Positions 1 through 12,279 are shown, counted from the stretch's first letter. The stretch: 64,000 bases of DNA from Physcomitrium patens (GCF_000002425.4 NC_037254.1:1312976-1376975), one strand, 5' to 3'. Notes: a model not told the origin generated them from the letters alone. A program made the numbers and translations.

Positions 1-2870
1 AGTGATAATGTTCTCATATAAAAATGTTCCTACGATGTTGGTATTATCAGTTTTCGTTGCCATCGCCTCTGCCCATTTGGTGACATAATCGGTGGCTACT
101 AGAATATAATGTGTCTGTCTATTTTGAAAGGCAGGTGCAATGGGTCCTACAAAGTCAATACTCCATTTTTCGAATGGTGCCTGTGCAAAAATTGGTACCA
201 ATGGCATTGCAGAAGTTCCAATAGGGCGATCAATTTTTTAGCAAAGATCACAATGACAAACATATTGGTGTGCATCCGAAAACATTGTTGGCCACCAATA
301 TCTAGCCATTAAAGCCTTACGTGCAGTGCTATTACCCGCAAAATGTCCTCCACAACTGTCCAAATGACATCCTTCCAAAATTGTACGAACTTCACTTTGA
401 AAGATGCAATGGCATAAAATTCCATCCTGCCCTTGTTTGTACAAGGCATCTCCAATCATGGTACATGGTGCACTTTTTAAAATCAGATGCTTCTTTAATT
501 TTTCATTATAAGAAATTGAAAAAGTCTGAAACGTTAGATATTGGATCAATTCACCATATTCGGGTGTAATGACATCCACAACAAATAGTTGTGCATTCGG
601 AAGAGCATCGTTTATCGGCTCATTATCCAATATATTAGATAAACGGGATAAGTGATCCGCATTGGCATGTTTCTTGTCGGGTCAAACGTTAATCGTAAAG
701 TTGAATTTCTGAAGAAGTAACACCTATCAAGCAATTCGTCCACTCAATTGAGGTTTATTTATCATATACTTAAGCGCATCATGATCGACATGGAATACAA
801 ATGGATATCCAAGTAGATAGTGGTGGAATTTCTATATAGAGTAGATTATTTCGAGGGCTTCTTGCTCGATAGTATTATAATTTTGTTCTGCAGCAACGAA
901 TTATCGGCTTACATAATATATGGGATGATCTAATCTTTTTTCATCCTTTTGACTGAGATTGAATCCAATAGCAATATTGGATGCGTCCACATAGACATGA
1001 AACGATTTTGTTCAACAAGATATTACAAGAATTGGAGCAGATATCAATTTCTCTTTCAATTTGTCAAATGCAAAAGTATAGTCTTTTGTCCATATTTGAC
1101 TATATCCGTCTGACAGAGGTTTCTTTAACAAGTTGATTAACGGTTGATAGATAACTGCAAAGGATTCAATAAAATGCCGATAGTAGTTGATATGGCCTAT
1201 GAAACTATGCACGCTCGACACCGTATTTGGTTTTGGTAAATCCAATATACGAGTAACTTTATTGGGGTCCATAGCGATACCTTCAACAGAGACAATGTGT
1301 CTCAATAGTTTCTTCGATAGTACGCCAAATTGATAATTCTTTGAATTTAGAGATATCTCAAACTTGTCGCATTGATTCAAATAGTTATCCAAACATGCTA
1401 GATGTTCAGCCGTTGTACTAAAGGTGCAGAAATTGTCCAAAAATATCTCTATTGATAAAAATAGATAATTTTGAAACGCTTCTATCATTATCCATTGAAA
1501 AGTAGCCGGGGCATTACATAACCCAAATGGCATTACTTTATAGGCGAATGTATCCCAATCTGTAGTAAATGTAGTCTTCAACTGGTCCTCTTCAGTAATT
1601 TTAATTTGATTATACCCCGAAAATCCGTCCAAAAATGAGTAACATTCATGTCCGGCCATTGCCTCTAAAATACTGTCTGTAAACGGTAACGAAAAATAGT
1701 CCTTCTTAATAGCTGCATTTAACTTTCGAAAATCCAGACATATCCTCATTTTTCCATTCTTCTTGGATATCATCACGATTGGCGACACCCATGCACTATG
1801 CGGAACACGATAAATAAAATCCATGTCGAGAAGTTTATCCAATTCCTCTTTCACTAAAAGAGAATATTTTGAGTTAAGTCGGTGTTGTCTTTGACAAATT
1901 GGCGTAACACCCTCCTCCAAAATAATCTGGTGCTGATACACATCGACTGGAATCCCTGTCAAATCCACATACGACCATGCAAAGGCATATTTGTGATGGA
2001 TAAAAAATTGTTTCCAAGCATCCAATTCTATACCTATAATATCAACATGTAGTGATTTAATTGTCTTCTCCTTATCTGAATATCTTATATTATCCGACAT
2101 ATGGGAACTACCCAATTCTGGTTCCAATGTGCTGACTCTATGGACTGCGGGATTGTTCATCCATTCTGCAATAGCATGATCGAAGTTTGCTGCATCTTCC
2201 AGATGAACAAAATATTTTTCGAGACCTCCACATTGGTAGACTCCTACCTTTCCTGTTGAAGTGTTTTGTCCTACCCCAAATTGTGGTGAACCTATAGCAT
2301 CATCATCTTCCTCAATCGATTGACTCTCATTGTCTGATGTAAATTCTGATTCTGGTAATTGAGATTTTCCATGATATTCTACTTAGTACATCTGTAGAAC
2401 GATCTAATCATAGTCTTTTCCAATTACCAATGTATCTCAGTCCGAATCGTTCTTAACTTTGGCTTGATAAAGCTAAGGTCTGCCCAATAAAATGGGATAT
2501 GATAATGTAGAACTCTGTAATCGAAATACAATATAATCAATTTTGTATGTCAATCTCGCGATTACAGTGGCAATATTACGTAAGATTTTCATTGACTTTA
2601 CCCGACTATGATCTGCCATTCGCAAGACCAATGTTGTAGGTAGCAATTGCTTTAGATCCAAATCCTCCATTGTATCCACATTCATTAAATTCACAGTGGA
2701 GCCACCATTGACTTGTACCTCTGGAATGAAAATGCCATTGATTGATACATCGATTGTTGGTGCTCCTGGATCTGGGTTTAAGCTAACTTCATAAATTTCT
2801 TTAGTGCAAAATCTTTGTCATATTAACGCTGAATTCAATATAGATCAACATTCCAATGCTACAACCAAAA
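1..2870 (-). pseudogene. pol: Element A pol remnant (protease, RT, RNase H, integrase)
   Basis: The polyprotein would copy the element RNA and insert the cDNA. The minus strand shows, in order, a retropepsin region (about 2473-2790), RT (1012-2160; LDFRKLN, FLDGFSGYNQ, MPFGLCNAPATFQ), RNase H and linker (about 640-1010, frame-broken), the integrase H2C2 zinc-binding region (238-400; GGHF and CHCDLC) and the start of the integrase core (1-236). The protease active site reads V-N-G-G where related element B has V-D-G-G. The RT site reads FLDN where B has FLDD. Each is one transition in a catalytic Asp codon. Several frame changes separate the blocks, so this is a pseudogene. Confidence 0.85.
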
Positions 2871-2912
2871 GTTGCTTCATTGTAATTGAAGGCTGAATAA
2901 CATCCAAATCCT

Positions 2913-5524
2913 TCAAATGTCATAGGATTCCATATTGAGAGTAATTTTTAATGCTCTTTTGCGTTTCATTGGTTTCGATTTTACTTTGTTAGGCAGCAAT
3001 TCCTTCCTGGCGATTGAAATTGCCGCTGGTAACTTTACCAATTTTTCTACTACTAAAGGTTCCTTTAATGCGAAAGATCTTTTATTGAGTTGTATAGGTA
3101 TTGGTACTTGGTCAGTTGGAATGGATCTTGATGGTCTTGAAAAATTAGCACGTGGAACCAAATTGGGTTCCTCAGTCTGTTGAGGTCTCAATATTGGAAT
3201 ACGTTCCAATACTGATATTGGTTTATTTAGCTCCATTGATGGTGCTACTTGCTCTCCTGTGATTGATTCATATAGGCCCTGAATTGGATTCTTGTCTTTT
3301 TGTTGGCCTCTGGTAAGTACTGCGTTCACTACCTCGACACGATGTATTGGTGAGTTTTGTTGAACATGAACTTTGTCCTCCACCGGTTGGCTTGTTTGTA
3401 TTTGGTGGTCCTGGTTATTATAATTAAAGGGCATATTACACTATTGATAAGTGTGACCAGACTGCTTACAATTTCGACATATTGGAGCATAGTCACCACT
3501 GGCCCTTGGATTATGACATTCACTCGCATAATGTCTGATTTGTTTACAATGATAGCAACAAAGTGGTCTCCTCTCAACTCCTTCAGGGATATTGGGTGTC
3601 TCTATTGGTATATAATGGCTAGGTCTGTTCTATGTTGGATGAGTAAAGGATCTTGTTGATCCATTGGTACTGTAGACTTTGGCATTGGCTTTGTCATGGG
3701 TAGATACTGATGGTATCCTTGTTGGTTCATTGCCAATCCATGAGTATTGGATATACCTTTTTGGTGAAATTTGGAGTTTAGGAAATTGAAATAATTCATG
3801 TTTTGTTTATTCGCTCGATTTCCATTTCAACCAAACCTATTATTCATTTGTACTTGATTGATATCCCACAAAGTTGATTGAATCATGGCCTGTTTTTTGA
3901 CTTGTTGCTTCCTTAAATTCCAGCAATTGGCAGTGGTATGCTTACCTCCACAAAATATACATTGGATCATCATTTGGGGTGGTAAAGAGCATTCAATTAC
4001 CAAATGACCTTGTCCTTTATAATTGCTGCACCAAACATCAGATCGCATATTGGTCGGTTCATGCCTTTTTTCTTTATCTTTGGCCAGATTCATAGCCAAT
4101 TCATCTATTTTTTTCGTCAATGTTAACAGCAATGATTCATTGGGATTTCTTGATACTAATACATTTGACAATTCCTTCGTAGGTATTGGTTTTTGATACA
4201 TAGAGAAAGGCGCATATGGATGTGATAATGATGGTGGTATAGCTTGCAATGGGACGGCATCCACTACTCCCTATGGAATTGTACCATAATCATTCCTTCT
4301 CAGATAACTTTCCGATGCGTCATTCCAATTTATCATTTGATAACCTCCTTGAGATGGAATCATTGTGGCTCCAACTGTTAAGTTCTGGTCTTAGTGACAT
4401 TCCTCCCATACTTTTGCTCGTTCAAGAGATGATACAATGGTGGCTAATTGGGCTTCCTTTACAAACATCTTCAATTTTGGTGGGTGTAGTCAATTAACCA
4501 ATATAGACAACACAAACGATTCCGACATTTGATTATTTAGCCATTTTCAAAGTATATCTGCTACACGACCATAATATGATTGTACCACTTCCCTTGGTAC
4601 CATTATGTTGTTCATTAATTTTTCTCTAAGACATTCTTTAAAACCAATTGGTCGAAAATGGATTAAAAATGTATTTTTTAATACCTCCTAATTAGAAAAT
4701 TGATCGACGGGTTGGCGACTATACCATTCAAATGTTATATCCTTTAATGTTGCTGGCAGCCATCTTAACCAAATATCTTCAATTCTGCCATTATAGGCTA
4801 TACATGCAGTCAAGAATTGTGATAAATATTGATTTAGATCGGCTCCTAGTAAACCTTTAAAAGTAGGTAATGGAACCACGCTAGTTGTGCGATCTCTCGC
4901 CGCACCCATTTGGACTGCAATTGGAACTGCTGGTCCTCTGGACGCCATTAAAAGTATTGGTGTTCTGCTTAATTCTTTATTAAAATAAAAACTGTCTCTC
5001 GTAAAAGTCTTTTTCAGACTTCCAAGCCTTCCCGATTGACTATTATTATCCCGAAATAATTTTACTGGTTGAATATGGGGTGAAAACAATGGATTTTGAT
5101 ATACTCTGAATTGGTCTTTATTAGCAAGTAATTTATGCCAATCTTCAGAACTAGTCTTGTTAGAATCGGACGTATCTCTAATTGAGAAAATATCCAAAGG
5201 AGTACCTAATTCCTCTGTGCCTTCTTTGCTTTCCGTTAACAGCTTCGAGAGGTATGCTGGACTATTAGCAACACTCCACGCGGGTGCTCTTAGTAATTTC
5301 TTTAATGGTGTGTACTTTTGAAATATTAGAGGTCGATCGTCTTCTGGGTATGATCGAATATGCCGACAGGCCTGCAACCATGGCTTAATCCAACTTTGTC
5401 GATGCTTCTTTTTCAATTTGTGATCTTGCTCGTTACATAACAAATTTCTTGCTTGCGATCTCTCTATTCTTTCTTTTGATTGCTTTATTTTCTTTGCTAT
5501 TAAATTTTCATTCTTAATAACCAT
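2913..5524 (-). pseudogene. gag: Element A gag remnant
   Basis: A capsid-type gag in pieces on the minus strand. The 4688-5524 part ends in a typical plant gag core (LPATLKDITFEWY). The 3827-4264 part holds a knuckle-like C-x2-C-x3-H-x4-C. A regular CCHC knuckle (CYHCKQIRHYASEC) can be read at about 3500-3560, followed by a second, broken one. The 2913-3434 part is a Pro/Gln-rich linker towards protease. The same arrangement, at higher integrity, occurs in element B. Stops and frame changes between the pieces mean no intact product. Confidence 0.75.
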
Positions 5525-5613
5525 ACTCTTTCATTATTTCTATTGAGTTTGCTTCCTAATCTCTTTTACTGCTTCGGCAATTAATTCCTAATACTTAATA
5601 ATGTTGTCAATCC

Positions 5614-5628
5614 CTCACAGTGGCGCCA
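5614..5628 (-). promoter_or_regulatory. Primer binding site of element A
   Basis: On the minus strand a TGG-initiated site (TGGCGCCACTGTGAG) lies 3 nt inside the LTR, as expected for priming by the CCA end of a tRNA. I cannot name the tRNA from memory. Element B has TGG at exactly the same spacing. This differs from the chromoviral elements here, which lack a TGG site. Confidence 0.65.
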
Positions 5629-5631
5629 AAA

Positions 5632-6398
5632 TGTGATTGTCATTTTATTTATTCTGGAAGAAACCTCCCAGAATAAACCCATATAGGGAAATTCGAACAC
5701 AGGGAAAGATTAAGCGCATGAATTTCACTTGTTAGAGTCACACAATTAACTATATTCCAAACCACTAAAATACTAAGAAACACTACAATGCTTCCTCCCA
5801 GTAACAATACTCCTTCATCAATTGATAACGACAATGTGCAAACCTGCACTCTCAAAGGACCGTTCAAAACTCAATAAATTCCATCCAATACTAGGAATAA
5901 TAGACTTCACTCCAACCAATCTGAATTCACAGAATTCTTATAATCACAGACTTTCTCTGTCGAAATACATACATACAACTATCAATAAACAACAATCATA
6001 ATCTTCCATCCATAATCAATCTTCTAATAACTTCTCATATAATTCAATCACTTAGTACTCCAATTACATAATCAATAACTCATAAATCAATCTCTGATTT
6101 ATTCTACAGACTCACTTCTTAGTATTCAGAAACTATCCATTATTCTTCAACAACAAAGAAACAAAGACGAAGCACCAAGCTTAATCCCAACTCATGACTA
6201 TCACAGTCTGGCATTTTCTTCCTCTCTCCCATCCTCCTTATATTACCCCGAGATACCAACTCCTATACTACGGATGATAACTACCTTTTCTGACTATTCA
6301 TCCATTCTACCTACTGAACCACCTTTTTAGCAATTATCTATTCCTGTTTATACTATATATTAGATATCTATATTTTGAAAATAACTACTTATTCTACA
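5632..6398 (-). repeat. 5' LTR of element A (767 bp)
   Basis: The inner edge is set by TG directly beside the primer site. The outer edge is set by a terminal TTATTCTACA like the end of element B's LTR (CTATTCTACA), after which F-family sequence resumes without a break. The partner LTR is outside the window, so the boundaries rest on this comparison only. Confidence 0.7.
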
Positions 6399-7643
6399 GG
6401 CATTTATATGGATGAACAGAGATGAATGATAAAAATCTCTACTATTATTAGCCAAAAGGCATGCTCAATGGACTTTAAGTAGGTTGATTGAGGCCTTATT
6501 AGGAATTAAGATGATTCTTTCAAGGTAATTCGAACTTAAGAGGCTATGATCAAAACATTTAGGTTTGGTATAATTTTTGTGTGATTTAGAGTTTTTATAA
6601 AAGAAATATAGATGCTCAAAATTAAGGTGTTGGTTTTGTACCTACTATTATTCTTTTGGATATAACATAAGCATAAAGAAAGAAATAAAAGTTTAGTAAT
6701 TGGGATTGAAGAGAATACTTTTTTTGGCTACACTTTCTATATATTTCTTGATAAATTCTAAGCTAGAATGAAGGAATTATAGGAAGTTGAAGTTAGTACT
6801 TGCAATCTAAGGGCAATAAGTGACCCGATTTGCTAGTGGTTGTATTTTGAGTCATATCTTGAATAATTTGATGAGGTTTTGGATAAAAAAATTCTAAAGT
6901 TGTATATTATTATAATAATAAAATTTATATATAAATTTTATAGCATTTGGAGTTTGAATTTTTGAGATGTAGAAAAAATAGTATTCAAGTACTTATAAAT
7001 TAGGGTTTAAAGTACATGCTAGGATTTCTAAGATGCCAAATAATCTATCATAGATTTATGGTTTATTTTATTATAGTAAATCATAAGGATAAATTCTACA
7101 TTATATAGAAATTTGAAAAAAATTGAATGGTTGGATCAAAAGATATGTATTTCTAAATTTTGGAGAAAAAAAATCTTTTAAAAAGAAAAAAACGTTTTGA
7201 AGGTATTTTACTATAATTTGGGTATTTTGTGCAAAATAAAGAGATTTTTTAGAGCTAAGACTTTATATATATGTTAAAGATGGAGATATAGAGCTATAGA
7301 AAAAATATGATATAAAGGTAGATATTTATAAGATGATTATCAATTTTCTTTGAACTTATGGAAAATCAAACTTATTATCAAAAAGTTGGTTATAATTTGA
7401 TATTATTAAGGATGTTAGGCCATTTATAGATGCTTTAGAAATTCTTATGTATAAGAATTTTTAAATATAAAAGGATTTTATTAATAAAATATCTTTAAAT
7501 AGTATTATATTTTTTTGGCCTTTATAATAAGAAAACATCACTTATTGGAACTTGTCTAATAAACAAAAGGTAAATTCTCTACAGCTAAATATTCAGTATA
7601 TTTTTAAATAGAAATCATGCCATATAATAATATAATATAACAA
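6399..7643 (+). repeat. F-family repeat, plus-strand copy split by element A
   Basis: AT-rich non-coding sequence that matches, in reverse complement, the block at 51071-52675, and in direct orientation parts of 60701-61960. Shared landmarks are the 'ggcatntatatggatga' start, the block around 6455 resembling 61025, and the stretch 7450-7560 that mirrors 51170-51260. No coding capacity is seen. Its left part would lie beyond element A, outside the window. The TG...CA ends of the complete copy suggest a solo LTR of an unidentified element. Confidence 0.65.
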
Positions 7644-7902
7644 CGATCTTCACTAAGTGCCTTGCGCTTGATATAATAAGATTGACTTGTAGCTACAAAA
7701 TCAAGAATTTATCAAGAGCAATATTGATCAAAATATGTAAGTAATCTAAAATAAGTTTAGTAATTCAAGTTATCTTTGTTTAGAGAAGGAACTAATTCTG
7801 CACAAATTTTGTACAATTTAAAATGAGATTATTATGCTTTAGAATTGGTACATATAATAATATCTTGAAGTCTTTGGTCTTAGAAATAGCCAACCAATGA
7901 TT
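7644..7902. other. Unassigned AT-rich spacer left of element D
   Basis: Between the F copy and the outer LTR of element D. I see no ORF, repeat match or RNA gene. The last 5 bp (TGATT) form the left target duplication of element D. Confidence 0.5.
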
Positions 7903-8411
7903 TGTCAAGGATAAGAACTCAATGAAAGAAAATAAACAAGTAAGACTTTTTCAATGAAGTATGACAAAATAAAAATAAGAAAGTATGAATATTAAAAAAA
8001 AACTAGAGACTCTTGAAATTAGATTAGAAGCAAGAAAGGAATTGATAAGAAGGCTTTACTTTTGCCTCTATGTATATTATCTATTTAAGAGCTACTTGAT
8101 AATATTCAATAGGACCTCGAAAATATATTGGCTTTCTATAATACATATCTTAATTTACAAGATAAGTTTTTTATATAAGTGATTCATAATAAGCTTGTTT
8201 TGCAAGCTATCAATATGTATGGCACATGATTAACTTATTGACAAAGTTGCTAACCTATAAATCAACTATAAATATATAAAAATTCAAAACAATGTCTATG
8301 AAGTTTCTAAGAATTTATTTTAGAAGATATTATGAAATTAATCTATTTCTATCTATTTCTACTTATTTATATTTTTTAGATAATAATTACAATATATATG
8401 TGTCCGTGATA
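7903..8411 (-). repeat. 3' LTR of element D
   Basis: Starts TGTCAAGGATAAG and ends GTCCGTGATA, homologous to LTRs of E and G read on the minus strand. It has drifted strongly from its partner at 39388-39934. Short ORFs in this stretch are chance. Confidence 0.8.
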
Positions 8412-8773
8412 TTATTCTCTTTTCTAAAGATGAATTCCATGAAAAGCAATGATTACATGTTGAAGAAGTTTAAAATGTATCAAATTATATGTTCCACATA
8501 TTTTGATCTTTGTTTCTTTTGAAGATAGTTGATAAGTCGTCTTAACCATCCGTAATATCCTATTCCACAATGAGAAGATCATCCTATTATTATATCATTA
8601 TTGAGACCTTTATAACTTCTTTCAAACAAAATATTTATAATACCATCCAAAGTCGTTCATATCTACAATAAAATCACCAAATATTGAAACTTCCTTCCTA
8701 GGTTGAAATACCAAATACATTCTATCTTACTATTTACTTGAAAAAAAAAATGTCAATCTCAAAGGTCTTCATT
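8412..8773 (-). pseudogene. Element D ORF3 remnant
   Basis: The minus-strand sequence corresponds base by base to the small extra ORF of E (33174-33600) and G (31395-31817), including the region coding for the HYRWL-type motif, but is full of substitutions. It ends at about 8773 where alignment to E jumps by roughly 1.5 kb, so the integrase C-terminus and chromodomain have been lost by deletion. Confidence 0.65.
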
Positions 8774-10081
8774 TTTATAATTGAGCTTCACCTTCTAAAA
8801 CATATAAAGGTCCCTTGAAATATAGTAGATTATAATTGAATTCAAACTTAAAAGTATCAAAAGAATTTGAAGGATTTTCTTTAATATTATGAATAACAAG
8901 ATTAATAGACATATTTGACTAAATTTGCTTAATGAAAGTTGAATCAATAATTGGTATTGATTTCATTGCCTGAAAATGAAGATGCCATAGTTTTAATAGA
9001 ATTATTCATTGTTGATTAAGATTGGCATCTTTTTCTTTTTGTATAAGATAAGATCATTTAGAGAGTATGTTTGATAAACCTTGTTATTTTTTAGTTGATA
9101 AATGATCTTAAATTTGAATCTTGATAAGGACATGCTCTAACAAGTTTGGTGATGATTCAAAATATGTAGTAATATAAAATACTTAAGATTCTTGTAATCC
9201 ATACATACGATGATTTGACTAAAAGTGCCTTCTAGATAATATTGCCATTCTTAAAATAAATCCATAATTGTAAGAAATTCTTTGTCATGGATCTTTAGTT
9301 GTTTATAGCTACTAAAAAGTTTTTGGAATAAAAAGCTACTAGGTGAAGTTTATCATCTATTTCTATTTGTAACATTACGACATCCAATGCAAAGTTTAAT
9401 GTGACTATTTCCATAAAAAATCGCTTAAAAAAGTTGATGCAATATAAAATTGGTGTAGAAACAAAGATTGTCTTTAAAGCTTCAAATGTTGCATCCGTTT
9501 CTTAACTCCATTGAAACTTGTCTTTACAAGTCAAATGCGTAAGTAATGTTCCAACTTAAGAGAAGTCTTTGATAAAAATCCAATAATAATTGATGAATTC
9601 TAAAATATATTAGATATTTTTTATTATTTTTGGGATCTTTCAATCTATAATAGTTTTATCTTTCTTAAGATCTATAAAAAGTCCATCATTTGAAATGATG
9701 TATCTTAAGAAGTCAATTTGAGTAGTACAAACTATATTTTTTTTTTTTTTAATATCTTGGCATAGAATTTCATATCTTTTAATTTTTGTAATACATGATA
9801 AATATGAAGTTTATATTCTTCTATATTTTTAGAATAGATGAAGATGTCATCTAAAATTTTTAAAAATATATCATTCATCAATCATTAAAAAGCTGCTAGT
9901 GCATTTGTAAGTCCAATAGGCATAATTTATATTTAAAATATCTATACCTAGTTTTAAACACACTCTTTCATTCATCTCTTTTTTTGATATGTATCACATT
10001 GTATGCCCTTCATAGATTCATTTTGGTATAAATTTTAACTAAATTCAATTGATTAAAAAGTCAAAATATAAAAGGTAGCAT
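8774..10081 (-). pseudogene. pol: Element D pol remnant (RT to integrase linker)
   Basis: Minus-strand remains of RT, RNase H and the linker to integrase, aligning with E at about 34965-36280. Landmarks are the RNase H region near 9250-9420 and the RT region near 9800-10060. No reading frame stays open. A poly-T run at about 9740 marks further decay. The upstream RT part continues beyond the solo LTR and element B at 24949. Confidence 0.75.
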
Positions 10082-10630
10082 TTTTATGATGTAATATGAT
10101 TAATGAATGAAAGAAATATCATATTATTAAATGAAATATCATATTATATAGATAATGTATTGATGTATTAGTTATAAATGTATATAAAATTTTTAAAGTT
10201 AATCAAATAATCAAATTAAAATATATAGAGATTTTTATTGATTGAGGTTTCAAAAATTGAAATTTGAGGGTTAGTAAGTATTTTTAAGATCTTTAGCAAT
10301 TTTTCAATTAGAATAAAAATATTTTTTTAATATAAATTTTAGACTTAATTTTTAATATTTGGATGAAATTTGAAAGAAATTCAATAATTCAAAAAAGAGA
10401 TATTGATACTAGAAATTCAACATTTAGATTGGAATAGGAAGCCACCTAATATCCAATTGGATTATCTTATATTTCTTTTAATTGATTAAAATTTGATTGG
10501 ATTTATTAAAAAATACTTGAAGTTTATTTAAGGCACTATTAGATTTAGTAGAATTATTATTGTATTTTTATTTATCTTCCATAGCTAGATGTCTAATGCA
10601 TTCTCAAGCAAGAATATATATAATACGAGA
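10082..10630 (-). repeat. K-family solo LTR fragment inside element D
   Basis: This stretch breaks element D's RT between two sequences (ending AAAGGTAG and resuming GTGGATAC) that are contiguous in element E. Its start (ATGATGTAATAT) and end (CTTCCATAGCTAG, then GCATTCTCAAGCAAGA) match the ends of the insertion at 52910-54257. It is shorter than that copy and non-coding. Orientation is uncertain. Confidence 0.6.
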
Positions 10631-10639
10631 GTGGATACT

Positions 10640-11174
10640 TATTGTTCTCATTGTGTTCAAGTTTCAGTATACCAAAGCAATTGAACTAATAGAGGTGGAT
10701 TGGAATACGAGGAAAGACTGGTTATATGAATTGGATCTATTAGTGTCACAATTGACTGTACTTTGGCTATCTGAAATAAATTATCAAACTATAAAATACC
10801 AAGGCTTACTACTTTTGTCTTCATTCAACACATAATCCATTCTACGACTATCAATTCAAAAATACTTCTCTCAATCACAATTCTTCATAAGCAAATAATA
10901 AAAGCAAAGAAAACAAAGAGGTAGCACCAAGCTTATCTTGGCTTACTACTTTCACAATCTGGCTCTCATCTCTCTTTTCTCAACCTATTTATCTTACTAA
11001 AAAGATGATTTGTCTTCCAACGGATTCCAAAGGTTATGACCCTTTGAATTCTTAACCATTTATTCCACTAACAATCTACTATTACTAGATAAACTGCCTA
11101 GCCATCAGTCCAATTCTCAAGATTATCAATAACCAATCAATAACTTACCATAAAATTCATTTGCCTATTCTACA
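10640..11174 (-). repeat. 3' LTR of element B (535 bp)
   Basis: Matches 24414-24948 along its whole length at equal size. It starts TATTGTTCTC (TG mutated to TA) and ends ATTCTACA. Confidence 0.88.
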
Positions 11175-11258
11175 TAGCTCCACTCCTAATTGTGCAGCAT
11201 CCTCACAAACATTATTTAGCATCAACTTATAAAGACGTAGCAGCTTTGGCTTCTTCAG

Positions 11259-11640
11259 TCAATGGCTTTGGCTTACCACCCTTTGAATTAGTGACCTTCT
11301 TCTCTTTATATCTTCGTCATCTGCCTCGGTGTTCGAGGGTTCTTCATCCAAACGCACCATCAGATCTTCATTCAACAAACCCAATTCTTGTACCTGAGAC
11401 TCACGTCGGGCAATTTGGTTGTCACGCTCTTCTAACATCTTTTGCCATTCTTCTGTCAATTTCAAAGGTATCTCCAAAGGTGTTGTCACTAAAACTGGCG
11501 TATTGGTCTCCACTAAATTATTGGCCTCATATGCTAATGCGGCTAATTTAGTCTGCAACATTGCAAACTCTACTTACAATCGTTCTTGCCATTCCTTCCA
11601 ATCGGTCTCCAACCTTGCTTTCTCAGACACCATGTTTGCC
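11259..11640 (-). pseudogene. Element B C-terminal coiled-coil ORF (between integrase and 3' LTR)
   Basis: A charged, Leu/Glu/Arg/Gln-rich stretch on the minus strand (MANMVSEKARLE... then ...EEWQKMLEERDNQIARRESQ...). It follows the integrase GPY/F module at the place where the chromoviruses have a chromodomain. A single TAA after KEWQERL, most simply a former CAA codon, splits it; otherwise the frame is open to the stop near the LTR. Heptad-like spacing suggests a coiled coil. Whether it is the tail of pol or a separate protein is not clear. I know no family name for it. Confidence 0.55.
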
Positions 11641-11799
11641 ATCTTCTCCTTAACCACAAAAGAAAATATGATGCTTCTCAAGAACCCTCCCTCTTACTTC
11701 TTACTATGGTCCAATCAATTGGGTCGACTCCTCCTTTATTAACAGAAAATCCGTCCCAAGTTTATGTAGAGTAAAATTTAAGCCAATTGCCATTGATCT

Positions 11800-12216
11800 G
11801 TGTCATAAATTTTGTACCCATAAAATCTTCTAATTATATGAAACCATTTGAAAATCTGTCAATAACTCGATATGGTCCATGCCATTGAACTTTAAATTTT
11901 CCTAGAAATTTTTTAAATCGACTATCATAAAGAAGTATCAAATCATTTGGCATAAAAGCCTTTGGTCTAAGCTTACTATTATAATAAGTCTTCCTTTATT
12001 TTTGTGTAGTTTCCATGATCATTAATGCATTGACTCTAATTTCATCAAATTTTTTTAATTCTTCTAAACAGTGTCATAATGAATCATGATCTCTCAAATC
12101 TAGTATCTGTAATAATTCATAAACTTTGGACTTCCAATTCAATAGGTAATATTGCTTCCTGGCCATAAACCAATTGAAAAGGAGTAGCATTGGTAGTAAC
12201 TTTATACGTAGTACGG
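11800..12216 (-). pseudogene. pol: Element B integrase C-terminus
   Basis: The minus strand reads the end of the integrase core and the GPY/F module: TTYKVTTNATPFQLVYG near 12215-12165 and KVQWHGPYRVIDRF near 11895-11865. This piece is cut from the rest of pol by element C; the frame resumes at 18764 on the other side of C after one copy of the TATGC duplication. Confidence 0.8.
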
Positions 12217-12259
12217 TATGCTGTTAGGGACATAGTCCTTAGACCTTTCTAGAGACAAA

Positions 12260-12279
12260 TTTCTAGAACCTTCTAGAAA
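12260..12279 (+). promoter_or_regulatory. Perfect four-unit heat-shock element in 5' LTR
   Basis: TTCTAGAACCTTCTAGAA is four alternating TTC/GAA units at exact 5-bp spacing, the binding site of heat-shock factor trimers. It lies 39 bp into the LTR and about 265 bp upstream of the TATA box. More GAATATTC units follow near 12315 and 12329. The 3' LTR retains the same site at 18324-18341. Function as a heat promoter is inferred from sequence. Confidence 0.75.

Larger units (their letters stand above)
1..6398 (-). mobile_element. Element A: Athila/Tat-like Ty3/gypsy retrotransposon, 3' end outside window
   Basis: Read on the minus strand, the order from high to low coordinates is 5' LTR (5632-6398), primer site, gag (about 5524-2913), protease, reverse transcriptase, RNase H and integrase, which runs off the left edge. 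No chromodomain is visible in the part present. The RT block with FLDG, MPFGLCNAPATFQ and an F-x-D-D-type active site is the style of the plant Athila/Tat lineage. The element is dead: pol is broken into several frames, the protease Asp reads Asn and the second RT Asp reads Asn. It lies inside an F repeat copy, which resumes at 6399. The other LTR and the target duplication are left of the window. Confidence 0.85.

Noticed and set aside
8292..8522. Small ORFs in and beside the LTR of element D (7985-8182, 8292-8522)
   Set aside because: They lie inside the LTR on the strand opposite to the element and are Phe/Tyr/Ile-rich translations of AT-rich DNA.
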